DNA of 64,000 bases from Falciphora oryzae. Its lineage: Eukaryota; Ascomycota; Sordariomycetes; Magnaporthales; Magnaporthaceae. The notes under the pieces were generated by a model. It did not search any database. It was not told the origin of the DNA and saw only the letters and a program-made list of their open reading frames with translations. Made by a program: the position numbers and the translations under genes. The number at the start of each line of letters is the position of its first letter. Position 1 is the first letter of the stretch. Below are positions 54,452 through 64,000 of this stretch, piece by piece. The stretch lies in contig JNVV01000010.1 in the NCBI GenBank assembly GCA_000733355.1, positions 600,324 to 664,323 of the forward strand, read 5' to 3'.

Positions 54452-56152
54452 TTAGTGAGCGCCAGCACCGCGCATGGCGTCCAGGAAGGACCCGCCGCTG
54501 CCGGCCTTGTGCTGCTGGAAGCGGCTGCCGAGGCCCTGTGTCTCGTCCTTTCCGTTGTGGTTGCCGTCGGCGCCCTTGCAGCTCCCGTACTTCTCCTGGC
54601 AGCCCCGCGCGCCCGAGGTGCTGGCCGCGCAGTGGAACCGCGACGACCCGCACCGCCCGCGCTTGGAGCAGCACTCGCCGAACGCGCTGCCCTTGCACGT
54701 CTGGTTGCCCGCCCAGGCTCCGCACTTGCCGTCCGCCGACACCTTGTAGTTGCTGTTGCCGCTTCCGCCGCTGCCGCTGCCGCTGCCAGAGTCGTCCGAG
54801 CCAGATCCCGCGTCAACAGGAAGGGAGCTGGTAGGGGTTGCGGATGTCGCGGGGGTCGACGTCGACGCAGCCGGGGCAGGGGCAGGGGCTGGACGAGTAG
54901 TCCGATCGTCACCACCCTCGGACTGGCCACTGGAGCTGGCCGAGTCCTCTTTGACAGCCGGGGCGGGGAGAGAGGCTTGTGGGGGAGGAGATGACGGAGA
55001 AGAAGGAGAAGACTGAGACGAGCCGGAGCCGCCAGCCGCGGCCTGTGCGTTGGAGACGGGCGGGATGGCGCCGGGCAGCGGCTTGTCGGCGCCGGGGAGC
55101 TTGGCGCCCTTGGACGGCGGGCCGCTCGGGTTGCCCGACGAGCACGAGTCCTGGATGCCCTTGCACTTCTGCTCCCACTCCTTGCAGCCGTCGGCTCCAG
55201 TGGGTGGAGCCGACGAGTAGCAGACCGAGAGCTGCTTGTAGCACGCGTCCGACGCCTTGTAGCACCCGTCGGCGTCGCTGTACGACTGCACCTCGGTACC
55301 GCACCAGTTGGCCACCTTGAGCAGGCAGTCCTGCGGCGGCGCGCCCGCGCCCGCGAGCTTGGACGGGTCCACGCCCTCGGCCTGCTTGCCGCCGCCCCCT
55401 CCCGTGCCCGTCGGCACGTAGGGCTCGGGCCCGGGGATCGGGTAAGGCAGCGCCATCGGCTTGCTGTAGATGTTGAAGCTGACCGACTTCTCGCCAGGCT
55501 GGACGTGGCCCGGGATGCTGCACTGGTTATTTGTCGGCACGTCGAGCGTGCCCGCGGGCCCGTCGACGAGGACCTGCGCGCATCCCGTGTAGAACTGTGG
55601 GTCACCCTTGTCGGCCTCGTGCAGAGCCAGCAGCTCCGGGCGGACCAGGTAGTAGCCGCCAGGCAGGCCCGAGGGCAGCTGCACCGACAGGAGGCCGTTG
55701 TTGGCCATGAGCTTCTCAGTGCACCACTGCTTGGCCGTCTCGTCGTAGCCCTCGTGCCAGATCTTGAACCAGCCGGGCCCCGCCGCGGCCGTCGAGTTCA
55801 TGTCGGCCACCTGCTTGAGGTAGACGGCGCAGGGGCCCTTGTGCGACTTGTCGATGCTGCCGGGCTGCGAGTAGTCCGGGTATAGGCGCCACTCGAATGC
55901 CAGCCTGCTGCCGCCGGGCACAGGACACGTGTATCGCACCGCGTTCTGCCCATCCCGGCCGCAGGCCATATCGTTGCCCGTGATGCTGGCGATGGGGTTC
56001 GTCGCCGTGCTCCCGTCCTTGGGCATCCGGACGCATGTGCCATCGCCCTGGTCGACACCGTTGACGAAGAGCGTGGTGAAGACGCTGTGAGCGTTGGCGG
56101 CGGTCGCGAAGGCGGTCGCGAGGCCGAGTGTCGTGGTGGCGAGGGTCCTCAT
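54452..56152 (-). CDS. Secreted AA9 lytic polysaccharide monooxygenase with C-terminal CBM18 chitin-binding module
   Basis: Single exon, 566 aa. The signal peptide (residues 1-21, ending TAANA) is followed directly by His22, the N-terminal copper ligand of the histidine brace. The AA9 domain (22 to ~240) has SHKGPCAVYLKQ with the second His, GWFKIWHEGYD, ANNGLLSVQLPSGLPGGYY, YLVRPELLALHEA and DPQFYTGCAQV with the axial Tyr. These enzymes oxidatively cleave glucans such as cellulose. A Pro/Gly linker leads to a cysteine-rich segment (~280-340; CLLKVANWCGTEVQ, ACYKQLSVCYSSAPPTGADG). A long Ser/Pro/Ala linker and a hevein-type CBM18 follow (475-525, eight Cys: TCKGSAFGECCSKRGRCG, GCQEKYGSC). A 41-residue Gly/Ser/His tail follows. 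CBM1 is the usual AA9 partner, so CBM18 is unusual. The call of AA9 is firm; substrate is not. Confidence 0.92.
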   Translation of the reverse strand: MRTLATTTLGLATAFATAANAHSVFTTLFVNGVDQGDGTCVRMPKDGSTATNPIASITGNDMACGRDGQNAVRYTCPVPGGSRLAFEWRLYPDYSQPGSIDKSHKGPCAVYLKQVADMNSTAAAGPGWFKIWHEGYDETAKQWCTEKLMANNGLLSVQLPSGLPGGYYLVRPELLALHEADKGDPQFYTGCAQVLVDGPAGTLDVPTNNQCSIPGHVQPGEKSVSFNIYSKPMALPYPIPGPEPYVPTGTGGGGGKQAEGVDPSKLAGAGAPPQDCLLKVANWCGTEVQSYSDADGCYKASDACYKQLSVCYSSAPPTGADGCKEWEQKCKGIQDSCSSGNPSGPPSKGAKLPGADKPLPGAIPPVSNAQAAAGGSGSSQSSPSSPSSPPPQASLPAPAVKEDSASSSGQSEGGDDRTTRPAPAPAPAASTSTPATSATPTSSLPVDAGSGSDDSGSGSGSGGSGNSNYKVSADGKCGAWAGNQTCKGSAFGECCSKRGRCGSSRFHCAASTSGARGCQEKYGSCKGADGNHNGKDETQGLGSRFQQHKAGSGGSFLDAMRGAGAH

Positions 56153-58385
56153 GATTTCTGCTGAAGGAAACAAAGCTGGTAGTGAAGAAGAAAGAAAGTC
56201 TTGTTTCTGTGTTGAAAAGAACGACGAGGCACAGCTCGGTGCGTGTAATGAAGAGAATGTGGTTGAAAGAGAGAGAAGTGGAAAGATGGAGATGCTCGAG
56301 AGGAAACGAAAACCCTGTCCAGAGAAGAGGGGACAGGCCCTTTTCTATGCCTGGCCACGGACCAAGGAATCCAGAAGGGCCAAGGAAAGCCGTTGAGCAA
56401 GAGGCAGGATCCTTCCGACGAGGGGCGCAGACTTGACGTGACGCAACTGGCTCGCCAGTGGAAATGAATGCAGCGGAATGACAGGTCTGTGATCCAAAAC
56501 CGAGGGAGGAGGCTAGAAAGGAGGCGTGAACTTGGGGGAAATGAAAGAAGGTCGGACTCTTGGAAGCGAGGAGAGGATGGCGCGCAGGGCGACTGGAACG
56601 AGCGCCGGCGAGGCTTGGGGTGAGCAAACCTCTTCGGCCGCCCAGGGGAAACGAACAAGACTGGCCTTTATACCAACAAACCCAAGGCACGCCTTCTCGG
56701 CCGATCAGCCACAACCGCCGCCGCTTCCATGCATGGATGGCCTCGTAGCGAACGCCGTTCGGTCGCTCCATTCAGCACATACCTTGGTCGCGATGATGAG
56801 ATTCCAAGCCGCGAGGAGAACAGAACGAGCAATGGACATCCTTCTGGCCTTGGAACAGCTTCAACGGTAGACGGGTGAGCGCGCAGCGAGGTAGGCATGC
56901 ACTGACTCTCCGCGACGCCCAACCTCACAATAGTGCTCAGGGCAGATAGCACCGAGTAGATCGGCCAGCCAGTCGGGTCTCCAAACCTCCTACAGACGGC
57001 GTGCATGGGCGAGGATCTAGAGCGCTGGCCGTTGAGGGAATCGCAATGGAAGCCTCATGCCAGCCGCCTCAGCCTTTGATCCGCCGTCAAAGCGACGTCC
57101 TGCACAGAGGTGCATGTCGGGTGCTATGCGTAGCGCGGTTGAGGGGTACGGAATGGCTGAGACGGGAAGGCTCTAGGAGATGGCCGAAGCGTTTAGCTGA
57201 TGGTCACTGCTTGATGGTGCGACCCTAGTCGGGAGCAACAATCCAACCACCATAACAGGGAACACCGCCGGGTGCCTGAGCGTTTGTCGCCCCTCTCCCT
57301 CGAGAGGTCACCCGGTGGCGCGCCGCACCGCAGTCAGCTCATTTCTAATCCAGTCGAGGAACCCGCCACAAGAGCCATCTTGGCTGGGGCGTGGTAGCTG
57401 TGCAGCCTCAGGGACGGCAGCAGCTGGCGGAAGTCAGTTTTGCAGTCCCGAGCAGCTCGTATGCGCTTACACCGTCGGGACGCAAGAGGCGGCTGCCGGA
57501 GCCTATGCAGGACGTCTGGTGCCTGGCCAGACTATTATTGGAGGCTGAGAGAAGACTGCGGAAGCCCGGTCACGTCCACGGCTAGGTGCAGCAGCCGCTC
57601 GGGAGCTCGTGGGCCACAAGAGACGAACCAGCGAGAGCAACGTTCGGGCAGACACTCGCGCCCGTTGTCGTGAGGGGCTGAAACAATGCAGAACACTTCG
57701 TAACGCCTTTGCCCATCGCTTCTTGGCCCGATGAGCTGGATGCAGGTCCCTTGCGTCTTGTTTGACCTCCCCAACACAGCAGCAAGCCCAGTCGAGATCG
57801 ACCCGTCAACACCACTCTTCAATGGCCACAGATTCGCTAGGGGCGGCAACTGCGGCGTTGTGCGACTGGAAAATGCGGCGGGGAAATGCTAGAGGGTGCG
57901 GCACGACAACCNNNNNNNNNNNNNNNNNNNNNNNNNNNNNNNNNNNNNNNNNNNNNNNNNNNNNNNNNNNNNNNNNNNNNNNNNNNNNNNNNNNNNNNNN
58001 NNNNNNNNNNNNNNNNNNNNNNNNNNNNNNNNNNNNNNNNNNNNNNNNNNNNNNNNNNNNNNNNNNNNNNNNNNNNNNNNNNNNNNNNNNNNNNNNNNNN
58101 NNNNNNNNGAAGTAGAAAGTGGAGATGATTTTTTTTTCTTGCTTTCCAAATCACAATCCCGCAGGCCCAGACGCGGGTGTTATGTGCCCAAAATATTTTG
58201 GGAAGCATATTAGCAGCACGAGACATGTCGCCCCGCGTTGGACAAATTGGAAAGAACGCCTGCTGTCCTTTGGTTCGGGAGAAGTCGATTTATCGAGTGT
58301 TATCCTTTGGTACAGTCATATAGTACAGTTGTTGTTCATGATTTCATGGGTATCTTGATATGTGCGCGGGTTGGCCGCTTGTGCT
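56153..58385. promoter_or_regulatory. LPMO upstream region, no further gene seen; contains an assembly gap
   Basis: The first ~500 bp upstream of the LPMO start are likely promoter and leader. 56700-57911 has only short, compositionally biased frames. The gap at 57912-58108 hides about 197 bp, or an unknown length. No gene can be supported. Confidence 0.5.
57912..58108. other. Assembly gap (run of N)
   Basis: Continuous undetermined bases. Flanking sequence shows no coding frame crossing the gap, so it probably lies in non-coding or repetitive DNA. Confidence 0.99.
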
Positions 58386-58926
58386 TTACTCGTTGATCTT
58401 GGCCAGGATCCTTTTCGATGGGAAGAAAACAAGCCGGTTAGTGGAGCAAAGCCAGAAGGCGCACAAGAAGCAGGAAACAACTCACTCGCTGTCCCGGAAG
58501 AGATGGAACTCCTCCTCGCCAACCTTGACGGGAGAGCCGCCGTATTGGGGGATGAGGACACGGTCGCCGGCAGCGACGCCCATGGGGGTGCGCTTGCCGT
58601 CCTTGTCCAGACCGCCGGGGCCGACGGCGAGGACCTTGGCCTCGTTGAGCTTCTCGACGCTGGACTCGGGCAGGAAGATGCCGCTGGCGGTCTTGGCCTC
58701 GGCCTTGACACGCTGGACGAGCACGCGGTCCAGAAGCGGCACCAGGGACCTGACGGAGCGGAGAGAGGTGGCCTGCGGTGGGTTTGGATTGCTCCGCGTC
58801 AGCCATTGAGCCCCGACCAACTGGAAGCCGGTTCCCTCGGGCTTCTGGGGTATCTATGCGGGCATATCCCAAGGCCGAAGCTCTGCCCAGATATCCAAGC
58901 TTCACACAAAAAAAACAACATACCAT
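58386..58926 (-). CDS. HSP10: Mitochondrial 10-kDa chaperonin (Hsp10/GroES)
   Basis: Exons 58926-58924, 58772-58486 and 58410-58386, 104 aa. The first coding exon is just the ATG, followed by GTATGT and a 151-bp intron with a GGCTGACGC branch and CCGCAG acceptor; the protein then reads MATSLRSVRSLVPLLDRVLV. An unspliced alternative from an ATG at 58820 would add a non-conserved N-terminus. Intron 2 (75 bp, GTGAGT, CACTAACC branch) leads to a 25-nt last exon that completes DSEILAKINE. The mobile loop (ASGIFLPESSVEK), GPGGLDKDGKR, GDRVLIPQYGGSPV and EEEFHLFRD are the standard co-chaperonin features. It caps the Hsp60 folding chamber in the mitochondrial matrix. The length equals the family norm. 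Confidence 0.94.
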
Positions 58927-60041
58927 TGTGACGAAGGGTTGACTGTCCAAGATACACAAGGATCGAGGCGGTGGCTTGGGGCAGAGGAACGATAGTGGAA
59001 TGGATGGATTGGTGGTCAAGGTGGGAGGAGAGCTTTCGAAATCAAAGCGAGAATTAAAGACGGGGAGCTCTTCCTGGCAACGCCGATGGGGCTCTGAAGC
59101 TTCCAGAAACTCGGAACGCGAACTTTTTTTTTTCTTTCTGCGCAATTGGTGGTCCGGGCGTCAGCTCCCAGCGGCCATCAGCCGAGATGTGCCGGGGGGT
59201 ACTTCAACCCTAACCCGCGAACCGTACTCCCTGGCCATGATGTGAATACCAGCATACACAATGGAGACAGGAGCGACACCTAGACTTACGACACAGGTAA
59301 CAGTTGATCAATCTAGCCATTTATGGATATTCACCGCTCGTTTGGATAGGCAGCTCGCTGGTTTTCCCCTCGCCAAGTTCAAGTCTAAAGTCTAATGCGC
59401 ACCAGGGAGAATTTTATCGTCCCGACCCTCTTCATCCTGAACAAAAAAAAAAGCAAAAAACAAACTGCAAGGAAAAAAAGAAGAAAAACAAGCAAGACTT
59501 GAACCAACCATCGTCTAGATAAACATCATTTGACCATGGCAATTTTGTGCGTCTAAAATGCCTGGGAGGTCCCCTAAGTGGGTTTCCAACTCAGTACCGT
59601 GTTCGATGGCGACGGTTGACGCCCTTGAACCAACCAGCCACATAAAGGTAAACAAAAAAGAAACACGCCATCCATCCCTTTCCAACACCAAACACTGAAA
59701 TATTAATCGCTGCTTCTCCGCTGTGTCAGGTGATGCTGCATCGACGGCCGAATACGGAGGAGCTATTTCTCAAGTCGTTCGTCAAGTGATGCGCACCGCT
59801 ATCGCTGATCTGGGCCCGTGGCTCAGAATTATCAAAGAGAGTAAAAAGTGGTCGGTTGTCGGTGGGTCGACGCATGCCATATCCTATGGCATACCTCCCA
59901 CCACGGCCCTCATGTCTTATGCGTCCACAGAAACGACATAATCGAAGGGCGTGGTTTCCCTCTGAGCGACGACGACGCCCTAGGCGTGTGCTTGGAGGAA
60001 CAGAGGTTACCTCGCACAGTCCCTTCCTCGACACCTCTCCC
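58927..60041. promoter_or_regulatory. HSP10 upstream region and 3' flank of the kinase gene
   Basis: About 1.1 kb. T9 at 59124-59132 and A-rich tracts at 59442-59490; no coding frame. Heat-shock elements (alternating GAA/TTC) are to be expected for HSP10, but no perfect array could be assigned. Confidence 0.5.
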
Positions 60042-62735
60042 CTATTTCGGCGTTGCCGTAGAAGCGGTACTGGGCGGCTCCAAGACGTGGGTGTGGTCCT
60101 CCGCCGAAACAACTTGCCCCGGTCCGTCTTGCCGGCAAATGATTGTGTTTGCCACCCAGGGATCCTCAATGATCTCGGGCATCTTGGCTCGGTCCTTGGG
60201 GTCAAGCATCAACATGCGACTGATCACGTGTCGGCTCTCTCGGGGAAGTAGCCTCAGTATCCTCCAAGGGCCCCTGATTATCTCCCGCCTCTCTGGCGCG
60301 GCCCCATCGCTCTGTGGCTGCTGTGTCTGCTGTTGGGGTGGCGAGGGTTGTTTCGATGGCTGGTCAACCGCAGTTTTGTTCTTTTCGCCCTGGATGAAAA
60401 TGTCCCTGTGGGGAGTATCGCTCAGATCCGTCATGGACTTTGCAGCCGGGAGCACCAGCTTCTTTGGGTCATGGCCCGGAGTTGGTTCGGCCGCAAAGAG
60501 CTTGAAAGAATTGTCCGTCATCCGCGGCAGCTTCCATGGGAACCGGCGGAGCGTCATGCAGCAGTATATGATAGCCAATGACCAAATATCGACCGCTGCA
60601 GGATCGTATCTCCGTTCATCGTACACCTCGGGTGCCAGGTACGGATCAGAACCGACGATGCCTATAGTCGGGGACACAGAATTAGCACTCGGCTCGTGAC
60701 CCAAGTAACCTTTCATGTTCGCTTTAGCGAGGGCCTGCGCACGCTAAGCGCTTACCTTTAGCGAGGTTGATTCCATTCTCGAAGGGATACTTGAACACGT
60801 GGGCGCTGCCAAAGTCGATGATCTTCATGATGCCGTGCTCACTGACGACCACGTTGTCTAGCTTGAGGTCGCGGTGCGCAAGTCCCATGCTGTGCAGATA
60901 CGTGACACCACTCAGTATCTGGAGGAACGAGCAGGTGACCTCCTCGCGCGACATCTTGCCAGTCATGACGATGGCGAAAAGATCGTACGGCGCGTACTCC
61001 ATGACCTCGTACCATTTACCCTTCTCCTGAACGATATCGAGCGTCTCGATGATGTTTCCGTGGTGCAGTGACGAGCCGATGCAGTATTCTGCCGTTAGTT
61101 TCTTGACATACTCCTTCTCCGTCTCGTACGTATGGCGCGGGCGGAACTCCTTGACCGCAAACACCGTGTTGTCCTCGCCCCGCTTCATTAGCCTGACCGA
61201 TCCGCCGGCGCCCGAGCCGAGAACCTTGCCGAGCTTCCCATATTTGGATGAAAGGCCATGGTCGCTGCCAAACGGGATCTGTGCGGGCGATCTGGAAGCT
61301 GAGGCGACCCTGCTGGTGGACTTGACCGAGGGCGAGGGTGACGTAGAGCGCTGGACCTTGTTCTGGCCCACTTTGAAGAAGCGCTTGAGGTCTGCCATCG
61401 AGCCCGGTCTGCTGTTGACGGTCGGGGTTGTACTAGTTTCCCGGTGGAGGTCTGTGTTCTTGCTCCCGAAGAGACTGGAGCTACGCTTATCTGGAGAGCC
61501 TCTGAGGCTTGCCGAGGATGTCGGGGACCCCAGCTTCTTCTTGTTGAGAGAGAATTGGAAGCGCGGCTCAATGTTCTTTTGCTGAGGCCGCCTGTGGGCC
61601 GCGTAAGGGTCGTTGGCGTCGCCATCGGGAGTGAAAGGGCGGGAATACAGCTGTGATGCCGCAAGGCGAGAGGGACTGGACTCCCTCGAGGTCGGGAGGC
61701 TCCCGGGTCCGGCGGAGAACATGCCCTTGCGGTGCCCGCCGACCCTGCTCGGGGCTTCCTTCTCGTGTGACGACCGTGGGCGTCGCGGAACATCTTCGGT
61801 GGATGACTGGGGTTCGGGACGCAGGCTCGGGCGGGCAGAGGCGGGAGGAGAGGACTCCTGGGTCGAGTCCTGGGGCGTGATGAGATCGTGTCGGCTTGCG
61901 GCTTTCGATTCCTTTTGCCGCCTGGCCTCGGCGTCCGTCTGGCCAGTAGCGGCGGGCGTGAGCGGAGGGGACTGCATTTCGGGGGGCCTTGGGCTCGGCA
62001 GGGGAGATTGGGGCAGTCCTGCAGTACTGCGGGTGTTCTGTCGGCTGGCAATTCTCGATTCGTCGTCATGGGAAACAGTCTGGAGGAAGAGGATGCGTCC
62101 ATGTCAGCACGATCCGTCTATCGGCCCGGGCGCCACCAATCGCTGCCCGCCTGGGGGCGGGCTCGGCACCAGGATAAGGAGAGAAATGGGCGGAGGGAGG
62201 AGATAAAAGAGAGCGACGGACCCTCGAGGCCGGCAAAGAAACTGGCTGGAAAGAAAATATGTTCATGCGGCGATCGTGCAGGTGGGAGCCTTGCAGCGAC
62301 TGGGCCAGGGCGCTGATCTGGGCGGGAGTGACCTCGGCGGGATCGCCCAGCGCTTTCACTGTGGTAGCTATGGGCTCGGCAGAGGAAGTAGCTGCTCCAG
62401 CGGTCTCATTGGCGGCGGGCAGCTGAGGGCCGATTTCCTCAACGACGGATCGAAAGCGCACGGCCTGCGCCGGGGTCTCTTCTGGCGGTGCTTGGGACTC
62501 TGGGGAAAGCTGCGCATCACTGGGCTCTGATGCTGCGAGCGGGCGAGGAAACGTGAGCAAGGCATTCGAGCGCATTGACCGAGGGCGGCTATGGTGGAAT
62601 GTGGTGACGCCCAGGATCGTGACCAGCTGAGAGTCAAAGTGGGGAGGCGCCAGGGGAAGACGGGCGTTGTTGTATCATACCTGAGCCAGCGCCCACGGAT
62701 GGGCCGGAGGGATCCGCGCCAGGGAGGCTCGCCAT
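60042..62735 (-). CDS. SAT4: Serine/threonine kinase of the SAT4/HAL4 (Npr1-related) family
   Basis: Four exons, 769 aa: 62735-62681, 62532-62222, 62079-60756 and 60661-60042. Introns (148, 142, 142-class and 94 bp) have donors GTATGA, GTCCGT and GTAAGC; exon phases all agree. The N-terminal ~400 residues are disordered and Ser/Pro/Arg-rich ([34 protein letters not shown]). The kinase domain begins near 400: [11 protein letters not shown] (Gly loop), FAVKEF (Lys), [28 protein letters not shown] (~522), [11 protein letters not shown] (~542) and [10 protein letters not shown], so it is catalytically complete. A Gln/Pro/Lys insert (~70 residues) lies in the C-lobe before the final [18 protein letters not shown]. 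Yeast Sat4/Hal4 and Hal5 control plasma-membrane transporters and K+/Na+ tolerance; that role here is inferred. The splice of intron 2 (GTCCGT) is the least certain. Confidence 0.85.
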
Positions 62736-64000
62736 GTTGAGCGGAGGTTGCGACGTTGCAACGGTGTCGGGTGAAGGCTGCGCCCGAACGCAGAGAGAAA
62801 AGAATACCCGATCAGGAGGGGCAGGGTGAAAGGAGGCGGATGTTTCGAAAGGGAAACAGGAACAGAAAAAAAAATACTTGGAAGAGCGTTCGTGAGTAAT
62901 AGCGCACGTCGGCACGGTTAGGTTGGGAACGGACGAGGGCCAAGCTCCAGCCCACTGCTCGCCCACTCACACCAGACGGATAAGACAGACAGGCCGTCCC
63001 GCAGAGCACCAGCACCGGGCAGGAAGGCGGCGGGCAGTCTCGTGGTAGTGGGGCTGAGAATTGACCTGGTCCACGCAGCCTGCCAGGCTTTCCGATATCC
63101 CCGGCATACCCCCGGTCACCGCACCCGGGAGGATATCCACGGCAGCCCGGTTTGTTCCTTGGTCGTTTGTCTGGACGATAGCGGCAGGCCTGCAAATGGC
63201 CCGAAAAAAAAAAAAAAAAAAAAAAGGCAGGGCTATTTGCGCCCTCTCTCACCTTCACCCCGCGGCTGGCTGCGACGCTGTTAGGCATGGCTAAGGCACT
63301 CTCAATGGCGCTCTCCTGGCCACGCAGCTCCCAAATTCCGATCTGATACTGCGCCCAGGGCCGTGCGCCCCTGCCTCGATCCGTTACTGGCCTGATGAGA
63401 CGTGCGGCTGCGCCAGCAGGAACCAAAAAATAGAACCAGAAAAGCAGGTTCGGTGTGTGCGAATTGGGCCGATCGCACGGTTCACCGTCTGACTCGAACG
63501 GGGCTGTTGTGAGGAGAATCAATGTTTCTCGAAAAATTCTTTGCCATTTTTAGTCCGCCACGCGTCGCCAATTTGATATCCATTGGGTTAAGATTGACGC
63601 AATCGAGACAGAGGGCCCCGCCTAGGCAGGTACCTAGGATGAGCTACGAACGTCCTCAACACGCAATCTCGGGCGAGTCTCGAAACAAGCAGTGGACGAG
63701 TGCACCCTCAAAGGCTACTCGGCGAAAACCCGACTGGGTGTTTATATGCACAACCTGCTGGCCATCGAATCATAGCTGCTCCAGCTGCCACAATGTATCA
63801 ACCGTCGGCTCGGGTTGCGGGCGCGGGGTTTGCTTGTTGTGTTGTCAGACCAGGGGTCAAGGGGTTCGCTGAAGTGGAAGCCCCACACTGCGCCCTGCGT
63901 GGTGCGTGTGTGTGTCCAGATTAGGACCTCTTGCCGTCGTCCAAACACGACCCTGGGTAGCATCCGGTGGCATCCAACTGTTGATCTTTGGCCCGTCCTC
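62736..64000. promoter_or_regulatory. Kinase upstream region to window end
   Basis: About 1.3 kb, no coding frame supported. A22 at 63204-63225 and an imperfect CCTAGGCAGGTACCTAGG motif at 63621-63638. Confidence 0.5.

Noticed and set aside
53959..55605. 548-codon minus-strand frame overlapping the LPMO
   Set aside because: Same strand but another phase; Arg/Ala/Ser-biased with no signal peptide or motifs. The AA9-CBM18 frame is clearly the real one.
24816..56152. Possible secondary-metabolite cluster (receptor, C6 regulator, oxidase-like flavoprotein, secreted oxidase)
   Set aside because: No polyketide synthase, NRPS, terpene synthase, P450 or dedicated transporter is present, and housekeeping genes lie between.
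61188..62102. 304-codon minus-strand frame overlapping the kinase N-terminus
   Set aside because: Out of phase with the kinase; the kinase frame is supported by splice phases and by the continuing kinase domain.

Overview
The window is nuclear DNA from a filamentous ascomycete fungus, most probably a Sordariomycete. The reasons are: short spliceosomal introns (about 64-176 bp, one of 275 bp) with CTNAC-type branch points, high GC in coding DNA, long homopolymeric A/T tracts between genes, and a fungal gene set (Zn2Cys6 regulator, PTH11/rhodopsin-like receptor, AA9 lytic polysaccharide monooxygenase, Bfr1, Fis1, Spc24, SAT4/HAL4-type kinase). Gene models were built by hand from splice signals and reading-frame continuity. 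Family names come from recognised motifs, not from a database search.

Layout. 1-8.4 kb: 5' part of a Cdt1-like licensing factor, a Ran-binding Yrb2-like protein, a two-exon gene of unknown function, a small secreted protein, an intron-containing tRNA-Thr and a radical-SAM protein. 8.7-22.1 kb: tRNA m5C methyltransferase NCL1/TRM4, mitochondrial Obg GTPase MTG2, a conserved Cys-motif protein, BFR1 and the RNA polymerase subunit RPB5. 24.8-40.5 kb: rhodopsin-like receptor, a 5.5-kb stretch without a convincing gene, a flavin-type pyridoxamine-phosphate-oxidase-like protein, a five-exon Zn2Cys6 factor and a RING-H2 ubiquitin ligase. 42.5-52.6 kb: FIS1, divergent SPC24, a two-TM protein of unknown function, an 86-bp palindromic MITE-like element, a TatD/Scn1 hydrolase and a type-I membrane protein. 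54.4-64 kb: a secreted AA9 LPMO carrying a CBM18 chitin-binding module, an assembly gap (57912-58108), HSP10, and a SAT4/HAL4-like kinase.

Most genes are housekeeping: replication licensing, nuclear transport, tRNA modification, mitochondrial translation, folding and fission, transcription and kinetochore. The environment-facing genes (receptor, LPMO, small secreted protein, C6 regulator) are scattered, not arranged as a biosynthetic or defence cluster. I found no convincing undescribed multi-gene system. The most unusual signals are at gene-structure level: three GC-AG introns among about 30 inferred, 19-nt exons in FIS1, a start-codon-only first coding exon in HSP10, a tandemly duplicated BFR1 tail, the AA9-CBM18 architecture and the palindromic element with an apparent 5-bp target duplication.
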